Positions 1 to 8,727 of a stretch of DNA of 64,000 nucleotides are shown piece by piece. Source of the DNA: Paracandidimonas soli (lineage in GTDB: Bacteria > Pseudomonadota > Gammaproteobacteria > Burkholderiales > Burkholderiaceae_B). Within the stretch, counting starts at the first letter, position 1; each line of letters begins with the position of its first letter. The notes beneath the pieces are model-generated. The model saw nothing but the letters and a program-made list of their open reading frames with translations. It searched no databases and was not told the origin of the DNA. The position numbers and the translations under genes are program-made. Location: contig NZ_SMBX01000004.1 of the NCBI RefSeq assembly GCF_004342005.1, positions 291,121 through 355,120 of the forward strand, in the 5' to 3' direction.

Positions 1-291
1 CCCGGCTTCTCTCCCTTCTGGGGATACTACGGCGGCTATTACGGCTGGGGAGGCGGCATGTTCTATTCCCCGCCCGTCGTCTCCGTGCCGGTCGATGCCT
101 ACAAAAACCAGTTGACCGTCACGATTACCGATAATCAGCAGAATGGGCGGCAGGTATACCGCTCCAGCGCTGTGAACGAAAGCCTCAACGATAATCTGGC
201 GGGCATCATGCCTTATCTCGCCCAGGCGGTGTTCGATGGATTCCCCGGCAATAACGGGCAGGTGCGCACCGTTCGATATCAACTGGACTGA
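1..291 (+). CDS. DUF4136-like lipoprotein, C-terminal part
   Basis: The reading frame is open from the first base of the window, so the 5' end, including any signal peptide, lies outside. The visible 96 residues begin with a Gly/Tyr/Trp-rich stretch (FWGYYGGYYGWGGG) and continue into an acidic/polar beta-rich tail ending VRTVRYQLD. This layout, with a Gly/Tyr-rich loop and a tail about making a final 'F' or 'D' strand, resembles DUF4136 outer-membrane lipoproteins of Burkholderiales. The function of that family is unknown. A strong palindromic terminator follows about 35 bp after the stop. The family call rests only on the C-terminal part. Confidence 0.6.
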   Translation, partial: PGFSPFWGYYGGYYGWGGGMFYSPPVVSVPVDAYKNQLTVTITDNQQNGRQVYRSSAVNESLNDNLAGIMPYLAQAVFDGFPGNNGQVRTVRYQLD

Positions 292-324
292 ATAAAGGCG
301 CCCAGGGAATGGCGGCCGATAATG

Positions 325-356
325 AAAATGGCCCGGAAATTTTCCGGGCCATGTTT
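325..356. terminator. Bidirectional intrinsic terminator between convergent genes
   Basis: Near-perfect palindrome with 12-nt arms, ATGGCCCGGAAA at 328-339 and TTTCCGGGCCAT at 341-352, flanked by A-rich and T-rich sequence on either side. It sits between the DUF4136-like gene on plus and the H-NS-like gene on minus and would serve both. Confidence 0.75.
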
Positions 357-380
357 CAGGAAGGTCGGGCGCGTCGCCGG

Positions 381-748
381 TCAGGCGATCAGGAATTGCT
401 CGCGCTTTTTGCCCTGGGCTTCGGCTTCGGAGATCCAGCGCGGCGCCTTGCCGCGGCCAGTCCAGGTGTCGCCTGTTTCGGGGTTGCGGTACTTGGCCGG
501 AATGACGCGCTTGGCCGCTTTCCTGGGGGCAGCCTTTCCGGCGCCGCCCGTACTGGCTCTGGGTGAGGTTTTCTTGCTGTAGGCCGCAGAAATCTCCGCA
601 GGTGTGATACTGTATTCTTTCATGGTGCGGATGATTTGCGCGATGACCGGATTGCGCTGCTTTTGCTGCAGCGCTTCGGCCTGTTTTTTCAAGCGGGCGA
701 TTTCCCGCTCGATGCGCTGTTGTTGCGCAGCATAGTTTTTTGGCTCAT
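381..748 (-). CDS. H-NS family nucleoid protein with frameshift near the start
   Basis: The C-terminal half carries the H-NS DNA-binding signature: a Lys/Ala-rich linker, then YRNPETGDTWTGRGKAPRW. The N-terminal half is a predicted coiled coil (EREIARLKKQAEALQQKQ). It resembles BpH3/Bv3F-type H-NS proteins of Bordetella and Burkholderia, which silence AT-rich DNA. No ATG opens the main frame; within it only an internal TTG at 692 could initiate. An ATG at 748 reads ATG AGC CAA AAA and then leaves the frame. One extra A in the A6 run (736-741 on plus) would give MSQKNYAAQQQRIEREIARL, a typical family start, about 122 residues in total. It is therefore either a -1 slip product, a phase-variable gene, a pseudogene or a sequencing error. 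The stop is at 381. Confidence 0.7.
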
Positions 749-1036
749 TCCCTTGTGTCCTGAATAGAAATCAATGACCCTGTCACGGCCGATTGTGATC
801 GATATGCCGATGCTGTTGCATGGGCGGAAATATTCTAACTGAATCGGATATCGAAAATCGGTTCGTGCTCGTTTTTATCCAGGTGTTTTATATCGGAATG
901 CCAATAAAACAGGGCGAATGTATTTTTGTATTTTTGATGGAAATCAAATCAAGTCAGCCTCAATAAAATAAAGCCGACTTTGTCTGATTGAATGCCGGCG
1001 TGGCATCGCGCCCCTGGTTTTCGGAATAATGGAATC
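749..1036. other. AT-rich divergent intergenic region
   Basis: About 290 bp between the H-NS-like gene (minus) and the nitrilase-family gene (plus). It is clearly more AT-rich than its surroundings, with A/T runs around 830-970, and must hold both promoters. H-NS genes are often autoregulated through AT-rich upstream DNA, so it may be an H-NS target. I could not assign -35/-10 boxes with confidence. Confidence 0.4.
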
Positions 1037-1888
1037 ATGCAAACCAAACCTGTTTCAACAAACGAAGTAAATCAGAATGGCGGCAATCCATACAAAGTCG
1101 CTGCCATTCAGATGGTTTCTTCCACCCGCCCCGAGGATAATCTTGCCCGGGCTGGAAAACTGATTGCCGAAGCCGCCGCCGCAGGCGCCCGGCTGATTGC
1201 GCTGCCCGAGTATTTCTGCCTCATGGGCAGCCACGACCACGACAAGGTCGGCATACGGGAGCCGCATGGCGGCGGCGTGATCCAGGATTTCCTGCGCGAT
1301 CAGGCGAAGCGGCACGGCATATGGCTCGTGGGCGGAACCCTGCCTCTTGAAAGCGGAGAGCAGGACCGCATCTACAACACTTCCCTGGTCTTCGATCCGG
1401 AAGGCAGGGAAGTGGCGCGGTACGACAAAATCCACCTGTTCGGCTTTTCGCGCGGCGACGAATCGTATGATGAGTCCGTCAGCATTCGTCCTGGGGATAT
1501 CGCGCCGAGGACGTTCGACTCGGATATGGGCAAGGTCGGCCTGGCCATCTGCTACGACCTGCGCTTTCCCGAGCTGTTCAGGGCGTTCGGCGACGTGTCG
1601 CTGATCGTGCTGCCCGCCGCATTCACCTATACGACGGGTTCGGCGCATTGGGAGCTGCTGCTGCGCGCCAGGGCGGTCGAGAACCAATGCTATGTGCTGG
1701 CGTCCGCGCAGGGCGGCAGGCACGAGAACGGCAGGCGCACCTGGGGGCATTCCATGCTCATCGACCCCTGGGGCAATGTCGTCGACCGCGTGGAAGAGGG
1801 CGAGGGCTTCGCCATCGGTACAATAGACAAGGCGCGATTGTCCGCCACCCGCGAATCGCTGCCCGCGCTGAAGCACAGACGGCTTTGA
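1037..1888 (+). CDS. Carbon-nitrogen hydrolase (nitrilase superfamily amidase)
   Basis: A 283-residue protein of the Nit1/omega-amidase branch of the nitrilase superfamily, cytoplasmic, hydrolysing a C-N bond of a small amide such as deaminated glutathione or an omega-amide. The catalytic triad is visible: Glu58 in LIALPEYF, Lys131 in RYDKIHLF and Cys172 in [14 protein letters not shown]. The start is the ATG at 1037; an in-frame codon at 992 would add 15 unconserved residues. It is followed by tldD about 120 bp downstream on the same strand, so the two may be co-transcribed. The exact substrate cannot be read from sequence. Confidence 0.85.
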   Translation: MQTKPVSTNEVNQNGGNPYKVAAIQMVSSTRPEDNLARAGKLIAEAAAAGARLIALPEYFCLMGSHDHDKVGIREPHGGGVIQDFLRDQAKRHGIWLVGGTLPLESGEQDRIYNTSLVFDPEGREVARYDKIHLFGFSRGDESYDESVSIRPGDIAPRTFDSDMGKVGLAICYDLRFPELFRAFGDVSLIVLPAAFTYTTGSAHWELLLRARAVENQCYVLASAQGGRHENGRRTWGHSMLIDPWGNVVDRVEEGEGFAIGTIDKARLSATRESLPALKHRRL

Positions 1889-2010
1889 CGGCCGCGGCAT
1901 TGTCCGCGATGAGCATCGCCCGCGGCATGTCCGGCTGGCGCTTCCGAGCAGCATCCGGGCTGCGAGGCGCAGCGCGGGCCTTTTTTCCGTTTCTTGAGTT
2001 TGCGATCCGA

Positions 2011-3465
2011 ATGAAACCTGTTGATCCTGCTGTCCAATCCCTGGCAATCGCCAAGAACGTTCTCCTGGACCCCTGGGGGCTGGATGAGGGCGATCTGGCG
2101 CGCGCGCTGGGCGAGATATTCACGCACAAGGTCGATTACGCCGACCTGTATTTCCAGTACACGCGCAGCGAAGGCTGGAGCCTCGAAGAGGGGATCGTCA
2201 AGACCGGCAACTTCTCCATCGAGCAGGGCGTGGGCGTGCGCGCCGTCAGCGGTGAGAAGACCGCGTTCGCTTACTCGGACACCTTGTCCGCCGAAGCCCT
2301 GCTGTCCTCGGCCAGGGCCGTGCGCACCATCGGCAGGCAGGGGGCGGGCAGGCAGAAGATCATTGCCGCGCAGCCCGAGCCGCGCAGTCTTTATCCCGCC
2401 ATTGATCCCGTGAACAGCCTGCCGTCGCCCGAAAAAGTGGCCTTGCTCGGCCGGCTGGAAGCCATGGCGCGCGCCGCGGATCCGCATGTCATCCAGGTCA
2501 TGGCCGGACTGGGCGCGGAGTATGACGTGATCATGGTGGCGGGCAGCGATGGCCGCCTCGTGGCCGATGTCCGTCCCCTGGTGCGCCTGTCGCTGACAGT
2601 GATCGCCGAGCGCGATGGCCGCCGCGAAATGGGCCATGCGGGCGGCGGCGGACGTACCGGCCTGGCCTATTTCACCGACGACATCCTGCGCGAATATGTG
2701 CGCAAGGCCGTGCACGAGGCCATGGTCAATCTCGAGGCCAGGCCGGCGCCCGCGGGTGAAATGACGGTCGTGCTGGGTTCCGGATGGCCGGGCATCCTGC
2801 TGCACGAGGCGGTGGGTCACGGTCTCGAGGGCGATTTCAACCGCAAGGAATCCAGCGTGTTTTCCGGGCGCATCGGCCAGCGCGTGGCGTCGAAAGGCGT
2901 GACGGTCGTGGACGACGGCACGCTGGCGGATCGCCGCGGCTCGCTGAACGTCGACGACGAAGGCAACACCACGCAGCGCACAGTGCTGATCGAGGACGGC
3001 ATCCTGAAGGGCTACATGCAGGACATGACCAATGCCAGGCTGATGAAGGCATCGGTGACAGGCAATGGACGCAGGGAGTCCTACGCGCACCTGCCCATGC
3101 CGCGCATGACCAATACCTACATGCTGGCAGGGCGGACACCGCCGGAGGAAATCATCGCTTCGGTCAAGAAGGGGCTGTATGCTGTCAATTTCGGCGGGGG
3201 ACAGGTGGATATCACCAGCGGCAAGTTCGTTTTCTCCGCCTCGGAAGCCTACATGATCGAAAACGGCAAGGTGACCTACCCGGTCAAGGGGGCGACGCTC
3301 ATCGGCAACGGACCGGATGCGCTGACCCGCGTGCCGCTGATTGGCAATGACCTGCAGCTGGATTCGGGCGTGGGCACTTGCGGCAAGGAAGGGCAGAGCG
3401 TTCCGGTAGGCGTCGGCATGCCGACCATCCGCATCGACGGCATCACGGTGGGCGGCACCGCCTGA
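2011..3465 (+). CDS. tldD: Metalloprotease TldD
   Basis: A 484-residue protein matching the usual TldD length. TldD forms a heterodimeric zinc protease with PmbA/TldE and degrades unfolded or modified peptides, for example in microcin maturation and CcdA turnover. The zinc motif HEAVGH (His265, Glu266, His270) is intact, followed by the conserved GLEGDFNRK segment. Near the N-terminus, [23 protein letters not shown] is the typical TldD/PmbA entry; within the C-terminal half [18 protein letters not shown] is also characteristic. The open frame extends upstream across the nitrilase gene, but the ATG at 2011 begins the homologous protein. No pmbA partner lies in the window. Confidence 0.95.
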   Translation: MKPVDPAVQSLAIAKNVLLDPWGLDEGDLARALGEIFTHKVDYADLYFQYTRSEGWSLEEGIVKTGNFSIEQGVGVRAVSGEKTAFAYSDTLSAEALLSSARAVRTIGRQGAGRQKIIAAQPEPRSLYPAIDPVNSLPSPEKVALLGRLEAMARAADPHVIQVMAGLGAEYDVIMVAGSDGRLVADVRPLVRLSLTVIAERDGRREMGHAGGGGRTGLAYFTDDILREYVRKAVHEAMVNLEARPAPAGEMTVVLGSGWPGILLHEAVGHGLEGDFNRKESSVFSGRIGQRVASKGVTVVDDGTLADRRGSLNVDDEGNTTQRTVLIEDGILKGYMQDMTNARLMKASVTGNGRRESYAHLPMPRMTNTYMLAGRTPPEEIIASVKKGLYAVNFGGGQVDITSGKFVFSASEAYMIENGKVTYPVKGATLIGNGPDALTRVPLIGNDLQLDSGVGTCGKEGQSVPVGVGMPTIRIDGITVGGTA

Positions 3466-3518
3466 GGGGCCCCGGCCGCCTTGAACGGAAGGCCGGTGCA
3501 TCCCGAATGCAACAGATT

Positions 3519-3548
3519 TTGCCTGCGGCGGCATGAAGCTGCTATAAT
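3519..3548 (+). promoter_or_regulatory. Sigma-70 promoter of the rpsF operon
   Basis: A -35 box TTGCCT at 3519-3524, an 18-bp spacer and a consensus -10 box TATAAT at 3543-3548. It lies about 110 bp upstream of rpsF and would produce a leader of about 100 nt. Confidence 0.65.
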
Positions 3549-3560
3549 TTTCTGTTTCTT

Positions 3561-3593
3561 GCCCGACTCACGGGGGATTTTCCGTGGGCGGGC
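3561..3593 (+). promoter_or_regulatory. Leader hairpin upstream of rpsF, possible S6:S18 autoregulatory element
   Basis: A two-part stem lies in the leader: GCCCG (3561-3565) pairs with CGGGC (3589-3593), and CACGG (3569-3573) pairs with CCGTG (3582-3586), with an asymmetric internal loop. Many bacteria carry an S6:S18-binding leader at this position that represses rpsF. I see position and structure but did not confirm the conserved CCG bulge, so the assignment is tentative. Confidence 0.4.
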
Positions 3594-3655
3594 TGACCCT
3601 TTCCCGGCTCGTGCAGGACGCGATACGGGGAAGATATCCACAAGGAGTGTTGTTT

Positions 3656-4048
3656 ATGCGTCACTACGAAGTAGTGTTCATCGTGCATCCCGATCAAAGC
3701 GAGCAAGTGCCCGCCATGATCGAGCGTTACCAGGCCGTCGTCACCGGCCAGGGCGGTTCCATCCACCGTCTGGAAGACTGGGGCCGTCGCCAACTGGCAT
3801 ACCCCATTCAGAAGCTTGTCAAGGCTCACTACGTCTGCATGAACATCGAGTGCGGCCAGGCTGAACTGGACGAGCTCGAGCATGCTTTCCGCTACAACGA
3901 TGCCATTCTGCGTCACCTGGTCATCAAGACCAAGAAGGCCCAGACGTCGCCTTCCGTGATGATGAAGTCCGTCGAGCGCGAAGAAGCCCGCAAGGCTGTT
4001 GCCGAAGCAGCTCCCGCCGAAGCCGAAACGTCGGACAGCGCCGAGTAA
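3656..4048 (+). CDS. rpsF: 30S ribosomal protein bS6
   Basis: A 130-residue protein with the bS6 opening [18 protein letters not shown] and the central [17 protein letters not shown]. The tail is acidic and Ala/Glu-rich, as is common in Burkholderiales. bS6 binds 16S rRNA in the platform together with bS18. The AAGGAG ribosome binding site lies 8 nt before the ATG. It is the first gene of the conserved rpsF-priB-rpsR-rplI operon, with priB starting 3 bp after its stop. Confidence 0.98.
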   Translation: MRHYEVVFIVHPDQSEQVPAMIERYQAVVTGQGGSIHRLEDWGRRQLAYPIQKLVKAHYVCMNIECGQAELDELEHAFRYNDAILRHLVIKTKKAQTSPSVMMKSVEREEARKAVAEAAPAEAETSDSAE

Positions 4049-4051
4049 GGC

Positions 4052-4384
4052 GTGCTTCGAAGCGGCGTGAACCAGGTCGGCATCACGGCTGTCGTGCTCG
4101 AGGTAAAACCTCTGCGCTACACGCCCGCAGGCCTTCCCGCAGTGGAAATGCTGCTGGAACACGAGTCGGAAGTCATTGAGGCGGGGCAAGCGCGCCGCGT
4201 GCAACTGACCATCCCGGCAATCGCTCTCGGAGACATCGCTCTGCTGCTGGCGGACACCCCGCTGGGCGCCGGTCTTGCAATCCAGGGTTTCATCGCCCAG
4301 GCCCGCAAAGGCTCCAGCAAGGTGGTTCTGCACATTCAGCAAGCGAACCGAAGTTTCCCCGGCGCAGCTACGGCTGTCGTCTGA
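4052..4384 (+). CDS. priB: Primosomal replication protein N (PriB)
   Basis: A 110-residue single OB-fold protein, [27 protein letters not shown] at the N-terminus, matching PriB. It binds single-stranded DNA and bridges PriA and DnaT when replication is restarted at stalled forks. The start codon is GTG, 3 bp after the rpsF stop, suggesting translational coupling. Its place between rpsF and rpsR is the conserved beta/gammaproteobacterial arrangement. Confidence 0.93.
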   Translation: MLRSGVNQVGITAVVLEVKPLRYTPAGLPAVEMLLEHESEVIEAGQARRVQLTIPAIALGDIALLLADTPLGAGLAIQGFIAQARKGSSKVVLHIQQANRSFPGAATAVV

Positions 4385-4486
4385 CAAGACATATATTCCA
4401 GTGCGCGGGCTTCAATCATTACGCGCGATGCACTGATCAACTTTACCCGTCCTCCCCGCAGGGGCGGACTTCGAAAGAGGCACATC

Positions 4487-4762
4487 ATGGCTTTTATCAA
4501 ACGTGGCAAGGATAACAAGCGCAAGTTCGCGCAACAGAACCCCCTGTTCAAGCGCCGCAAGTTCTGCCGCTTCACGGCGGCCAACGTCGAAGAAATCGAC
4601 TACAAGGATCTGGACACGCTGCGCGATTTCATCCAGGAAAACGGCAAGATCATCCCCGCACGCCTGACCGGCACCAAGGCGCACTACCAGCGCCAGCTGG
4701 ACACCGCCGTCAAGCGCGCGCGCTTCCTGGCCCTGCTGCCCTACACCGACAACCACAAATAA
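4487..4762 (+). CDS. rpsR: 30S ribosomal protein bS18
   Basis: A 91-residue basic protein with [21 protein letters not shown] and [20 protein letters not shown], diagnostic for bS18, the rRNA-binding partner of bS6. The ribosome binding site GAAAGAGG lies upstream of the ATG. It follows priB after about 100 bp and precedes rplI by 15 bp. Confidence 0.97.
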   Translation: MAFIKRGKDNKRKFAQQNPLFKRRKFCRFTAANVEEIDYKDLDTLRDFIQENGKIIPARLTGTKAHYQRQLDTAVKRARFLALLPYTDNHK

Positions 4763-4777
4763 TCGGAGCCCATTGTT

Positions 4778-5233
4778 ATGCAAGTCATTCTGCTTGAAAA
4801 AGTCTCCAACCTGGGCAACCTGGGCGAGGTGGTTCGTGTCCGTGATGGCTACGCCCGCAACTTCCTGATTCCCCAGAAGATCGCCCGTCGCGCAACCGAC
4901 GCCGCCCTGAAGGAATTCGAAGCGCGCCGCGCCGAGCTGGAAAAGGCGCAAGCCGAGAAGCTGGCCGCAGCCCAGTCCGTCGGCGAGAAGCTGGCAGGCC
5001 AGACCGTCACCATCCTGCAGAAGGCCGGTGTCGACGGCCGCCTGTTCGGCTCCGTCACAACCCAGGACATCGCCGCCGCGCTGGCCACCCAGGGCTTCGA
5101 AGGCATCGCCAAGTCGCAGGTTCGACTGAGCGACGGCGCCATCAAGGCTGTCGGCGAGTTCCCTGCGCAGGTCGTCCTGCACGCGGACGTCGTTTCCGAC
5201 ATCACCATCGTGGTGCAGGGCGAGATCGCCTAA
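4778..5233 (+). CDS. rplI: 50S ribosomal protein bL9
   Basis: A 151-residue protein with the bL9 N-domain [19 protein letters not shown] and GYARNFLIP, the long connecting helix (roughly residues 42-75, Glu/Ala/Lys-rich) and a C-terminal RNA-binding domain ending in a beta strand. It is the last gene of the ribosomal block; a clear intrinsic terminator follows before dnaB. Confidence 0.97.
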   Translation: MQVILLEKVSNLGNLGEVVRVRDGYARNFLIPQKIARRATDAALKEFEARRAELEKAQAEKLAAAQSVGEKLAGQTVTILQKAGVDGRLFGSVTTQDIAAALATQGFEGIAKSQVRLSDGAIKAVGEFPAQVVLHADVVSDITIVVQGEIA

Positions 5234-5320
5234 GCAGGCACGAAGCGTTTTTTTGCCGTAGTATTTATCAATTTCGGCAATTTGGCGCATACAGCTACGG
5301 CAGGCTTGCCGCAGCTTCAA

Positions 5321-5346
5321 AAAGCCGGCGCAAGCCGGCTTTTTTA
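5321..5346 (+). terminator. Intrinsic terminator after rplI
   Basis: AGCCGGC (5323-5329), tetraloop GCAA, GCCGGCT (5334-5340), then TTTTTT. It lies only about 30 bp before the dnaB start, so dnaB expression needs read-through or a promoter overlapping this element. Confidence 0.85.
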
Positions 5347-5376
5347 TTCGAGATCATTCAGAGTCAGGGGGCGGTT

Positions 5377-6756
5377 TTGCAAGAGCTGAAGACAGGTACC
5401 GATCCGCAACTGGATTACCTTCGCGTGCCGCCGCATTCGGTAGAGGCCGAGCAGTCCGTGCTGGGCGGTCTGCTGCTGGACAACGCAGCCTGGGACAGGG
5501 TCAGCGACATCCTCGGGGAGGAAGACTTCTACCGGTTCGACCACCGCATCATCTGGCAGCACATCGCGCGCCTGATCGGTCTGTCGCGCCCGGCCGACGT
5601 TGTGACGGTGAACGAATCCCTGGTCAGCTCCGGAAAGGCGGATGACGTCGGCGGCCTTGCCTATCTGAATGCGCTTGCGCACAACACGCCGTCGGCCGCC
5701 AATATCCGCCGCTATGCGGAAATCGTGCGTGAGCGCTCCACGCTGCGCAAGCTGGTTTCCATCGCCGACGAAATCTCCGCGGGCGCGTTCAATCCGCAAG
5801 GCAAGGAAGCGCGGCAGTTGCTGGACGAGGCGGAGTCCAAGGTGTTCCAGATCGCGCAGGAAGGCGCCAAGGGCAATGGCGGCTTCCAGGATATCCAGCC
5901 GCTGCTGGCCCAGGTGGTGGAGCGCATCGACGAGCTGTATCACCGCGAGGGCGATTCCGATATCACCGGCGTGCCGACGGGATTTTCCGACCTGGACCGC
6001 ATGACTTCGGGCCTGCAGGCCGGAGACCTTGTGATCGTGGCGGGGCGCCCCTCCATGGGCAAGACCTCGTTCTCCATGAATATAGGCGAGCATGTCGCCA
6101 TCGAGCAGGGCCTGCCGGTCGCCGTATTCTCCATGGAAATGGGCGCCGTGCAACTGGCCATGCGCATGGTGGGTTCGGTCGGCATGCTGGACCAGCACCG
6201 CATGCGTACCGGCAAGCTGACGGCGGACGACTGGCCCAAGCTCACCCATGCGGTCCAGCAGGTGCAGGAAGCGCAGATCTACATCGACGAGACGCCGGCG
6301 CTCAGCCCCATGGAAGTCCGCGCGCGCGCGCGCCGCCTGGCGCGGCAATGCGGGCAGCTCGGGCTGATCATCATCGACTACCTGCAGCTGATGTCCGGAA
6401 GCGGCGGTGGCAACGAGAACCGCGCAACGGAAATCTCGGAAATCAGCCGTTCGCTGAAGGGTTTGGCGAAGGAACTCAATTGCCCGCTGATCGCCCTGTC
6501 GCAGCTGAACCGGAGCCTGGAGCAGCGCCCCAACAAGCGGCCCGTGATGAGCGACCTGCGCGAATCCGGGGCCATCGAACAGGACGCCGACCTGATCCTG
6601 TTCATCTACCGCGACGAAGTCTACAACCCCGACTCCCCGGACAAGGGAACGGCGGAAATCATCATCGGCAAGCAGCGTAACGGCCCGATCGGCACTGTGC
6701 GACTGACGTTCCAAGGGGCGAGCACGCGCTTCCTGAACTTTACGTCGGGGATGTAG
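5377..6756 (+). CDS. dnaB: Replicative DNA helicase DnaB
   Basis: A 459-residue hexameric helicase that unwinds DNA at the fork. The N-terminal primase-interaction domain contains PHSVEAEQSVLGGLLLDN, and the RecA-like motor domain has Walker A GRPSMGKTS at residues 223-231, Walker B LGLIIIDYLQLM and the DLRESGAIEQDAD segment. The start is a TTG at 5377 behind a purine-rich CAGGGGGCGG; no ATG exists near the conserved N-terminus. It has no intein. It follows rplI as in many betaproteobacteria. Confidence 0.97.
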   Translation: MQELKTGTDPQLDYLRVPPHSVEAEQSVLGGLLLDNAAWDRVSDILGEEDFYRFDHRIIWQHIARLIGLSRPADVVTVNESLVSSGKADDVGGLAYLNALAHNTPSAANIRRYAEIVRERSTLRKLVSIADEISAGAFNPQGKEARQLLDEAESKVFQIAQEGAKGNGGFQDIQPLLAQVVERIDELYHREGDSDITGVPTGFSDLDRMTSGLQAGDLVIVAGRPSMGKTSFSMNIGEHVAIEQGLPVAVFSMEMGAVQLAMRMVGSVGMLDQHRMRTGKLTADDWPKLTHAVQQVQEAQIYIDETPALSPMEVRARARRLARQCGQLGLIIIDYLQLMSGSGGGNENRATEISEISRSLKGLAKELNCPLIALSQLNRSLEQRPNKRPVMSDLRESGAIEQDADLILFIYRDEVYNPDSPDKGTAEIIIGKQRNGPIGTVRLTFQGASTRFLNFTSGM

Positions 6757-6770
6757 CGCCAAATCGGCGC

Positions 6771-6918
6771 TCAGGCAGGAATAAGCGTCAGATGCCCGAC
6801 GGGCGCATGCGTGGCGTGAACCCGGATTTCAATGTCGTAGCCCAGCCGGTTCAGGCAGTCCATCAGCTTGCGCTCGGAAAAGTTGGAAAACCCGCCGCGC
6901 AGCAGCGCGGGCCGTGAT
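6771..6918 (-). pseudogene. Remnant of an XRE-type helix-turn-helix antitoxin
   Basis: On the minus strand an open segment reads SRPALLRGGFSNFSERKLM and then DCLNRLGYDIEIRV, ending at TGA (6771-6773). This matches the C-terminal half of HigA2-like XRE regulators (sequence after the recognition helix, then the 'LLRG.F..FS..KL...L..LG.DIEI.V' pattern). No start codon or first HTH helices are found upstream; the frame runs into unrelated AT-rich sequence. I read it as a decayed fragment of a toxin-antitoxin regulator at the border of the iron island. It fills most of the 307-bp gap between dnaB and the Slam gene. Confidence 0.5.
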
Positions 6919-7063
6919 CGACGATGGGTGCATGCACAGTGAATAATTTATGGGACATGCGGCAATCGCTTCCATGATGTAGTGGAATGGGGAATGCAAT
7001 GACTCTACAGAAATATGGCTGCGCGCATCAGATCGGAAACTACGCATGGATGATCACGCCGCG

Positions 7064-8551
7064 TCAGAAATTGCGCCGCAGCATCAGGCTGATTTCGGTC
7101 TGTTGAAAGTCGTAGGCCCAGTCGATATTGCTGCGGTTGATGTTGCGCCGCAGGCGCAGTTCCGGCGTCATGCCGGCGATCTTCAGGCCTTCCATGCCCG
7201 CCGTCAGGATATAGACCTGCTGCCGATCCAGCCGCCGTTCCCCGAGAAAGCCGTCGTGGGCGTCGCTGCGCGTGATGCGGAACACGCCCATGGCATTCAC
7301 ATAAAGTCCGGCCTTGCCGGGGAAGGCATGATAGACGCCGGCGCGGAAGGAAACGTCCTTGCTGCTGGCCTGGGATACAGCGTATTTCTTGCGGTACAGG
7401 TCCACGCCGCCATAGATGGAGGTATTGGCCCGCGGCATGTAGTTGGCCGACAGACCCCACTGATACTGCGTGAAATCGCCGCTGGTGCGCTGGCCCCAGT
7501 CGGTATGGTGATGGCGCTTGGCGTCCAGCACGCTGCCTATCTGCCACTTGCTACCGATGGCGCGGCGCCATTCCAGTTGCATTCCCTTGGCCAGGAAGTG
7601 GGAGTGGCTGTCGCGGGTGTAATGCTCGATGTACGGCATCACGCTGATGTTGTTGCGGGCGTCGAGGTAGTTGTAGCCCAGGTACAGGATGGCGGTGTTG
7701 TTGCTGTAGTTGCGGATTGGTGTGTTTGGGGCCTCGTTTTTGCGCCGGTACAGGCTGCCGTAGGCGACCGGGCGCATCAGCAGGTTGTGGTTGCCCTTCA
7801 CGTTGAAGCGACGCTGCATGGACAATTCGTAGTTGATGAGGTTGGAGCTGATGGGGTCGTCCAGTTTGCGGTTGTAGCAGATGGGAAAAAAATCGAGGCA
7901 GAAAAGCTGGCTGCCGCCAGCCGCCTGGTTGATATTGCTGTTGTAGCCCACGCCGAACGCCAGGCTGCCATGCCAGCGGCTGCGCATATCCAGCGCCTGC
8001 AGGTATTGCTGCGACATGGCGCGTGCCTGCTGGGGCATGTCTTTGCGGGCCATGGCCTGCGAAAATCCATCGCGCGCGGCGCGATCCTGATTGTCCTCGA
8101 ATTGCAGGCGCGCCAGTTCCAGATAGATGCGTCCGTCCTGTAGTGCGGCTTCGTGGGCGGACTGCATGTGTTGCAGTGCCAGTGGATAGTCGCCGCGATG
8201 TCGAGCCAGCAGACCTTCCGCCATGGCGATCAGAGCAGGGCGGTGATCGCGCATCAGGCGGTAGCGACTGATGAATTCTTCCAGCCTGTCCCATTGTCCG
8301 GTGTCGATGGCGATTTGGATGGCGGGCTCCAGTTGATCCGGCTGCGTATGGACCTCGAGCACCTTGCCTTGGTGCACCAGAAAGCCGGGCGGAGCGATCA
8401 GCTCGCCTTCGGGCGTGGCGGTCCGGCGCTCGGCGGCGCGGCGCGATTGCTCCAGCAGGAAACGGGTGTCATCGTCATCGGCGTGCGCATTGAAGACAAC
8501 GGCAAGGCCGGCCAGAAGCACGGCCAGCCTGTTGACGAAATGACGAGGCAT
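7064..8551 (-). CDS. Slam-type outer-membrane translocator (TPR domain plus DUF560 barrel)
   Basis: A 495-residue protein with signal peptide (MPRHFVNRLAVLLAGLAVVF to HADDD), a periplasmic helical TPR region (about residues 60-190, including GDYPLALQHMQSAHEAALQ), then a beta-barrel starting WHGSLAFGVGYNSNINQAAG and ending in a terminal Phe (LMLRRNF). This is the architecture of Slam proteins, which move surface lipoproteins or hemophilins across the outer membrane. The ATG at 8551 has AGGA 6 nt upstream; a TTG at 8575 is less likely. The hemophilin-like gene lies immediately upstream on the same strand, matching known substrate-Slam pairs such as HphA-HsmA. A Cys pair (FCLDFFPICY) sits in the barrel region. 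Confidence 0.8.
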   Translation of the reverse strand: MPRHFVNRLAVLLAGLAVVFNAHADDDDTRFLLEQSRRAAERRTATPEGELIAPPGFLVHQGKVLEVHTQPDQLEPAIQIAIDTGQWDRLEEFISRYRLMRDHRPALIAMAEGLLARHRGDYPLALQHMQSAHEAALQDGRIYLELARLQFEDNQDRAARDGFSQAMARKDMPQQARAMSQQYLQALDMRSRWHGSLAFGVGYNSNINQAAGGSQLFCLDFFPICYNRKLDDPISSNLINYELSMQRRFNVKGNHNLLMRPVAYGSLYRRKNEAPNTPIRNYSNNTAILYLGYNYLDARNNISVMPYIEHYTRDSHSHFLAKGMQLEWRRAIGSKWQIGSVLDAKRHHHTDWGQRTSGDFTQYQWGLSANYMPRANTSIYGGVDLYRKKYAVSQASSKDVSFRAGVYHAFPGKAGLYVNAMGVFRITRSDAHDGFLGERRLDRQQVYILTAGMEGLKIAGMTPELRLRRNINRSNIDWAYDFQQTEISLMLRRNF

Positions 8552-8634
8552 GGTAAATCCTAGGGGCGGTGGCAATGAAACCTACTAAAATATGAAGACA
8601 GACGAGTCAGCCTATGGCACGAAGCGTCTGTGAA

Positions 8635-8675
8635 GCCGTGCCGGGATGCATGCTCATACACATGCCCGGCACGGC
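8635..8675. other. Perfect 11-bp inverted repeat in the hemophilin/Slam junction
   Basis: GCCGTGCCGGG at 8635-8645 pairs perfectly with CCCGGCACGGC at 8665-8675 around a 19-nt loop. There is no U-tract on the minus-strand transcript, so it looks more like an RNA processing or attenuation hairpin than a full terminator. Confidence 0.6.
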
Positions 8676-8686
8676 AGAGGTCAATA

Positions 8687-8722
8687 CCCTTTCGCTGGCG
8701 GCAACCAGTGAAAGGGTTTTTT
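8687..8722 (+). terminator. Terminator-like hairpin oriented against the operon
   Basis: CCCTTTCGCTGG (8687-8698) pairs with CCAGTGAAAGGG (8705-8716) and is followed on the plus strand by TTTTTT (8717-8722). As a terminator it would stop plus-strand transcription, yet both neighbours are on minus. On the minus strand the hairpin is preceded, not followed, by the homopolymer. Confidence 0.55.
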
Positions 8723-8727
8723 AGACC

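Noticed and set aside
1960..1987. Possible terminator before tldD (GCTGC...GCAGC then T6)
   Set aside because: The stem is only 5 bp and separated from the T-run by seven GC-rich bases; too weak to annotate.
1690..3534. Long minus-strand frame opposite tldD
   Set aside because: The composition and lack of motifs mark it as a shadow of tldD.
8551..8575. TTG at 8575 as start of the Slam gene
   Set aside because: ATG 8551 has an AGGA site at proper distance and begins a normal signal peptide.
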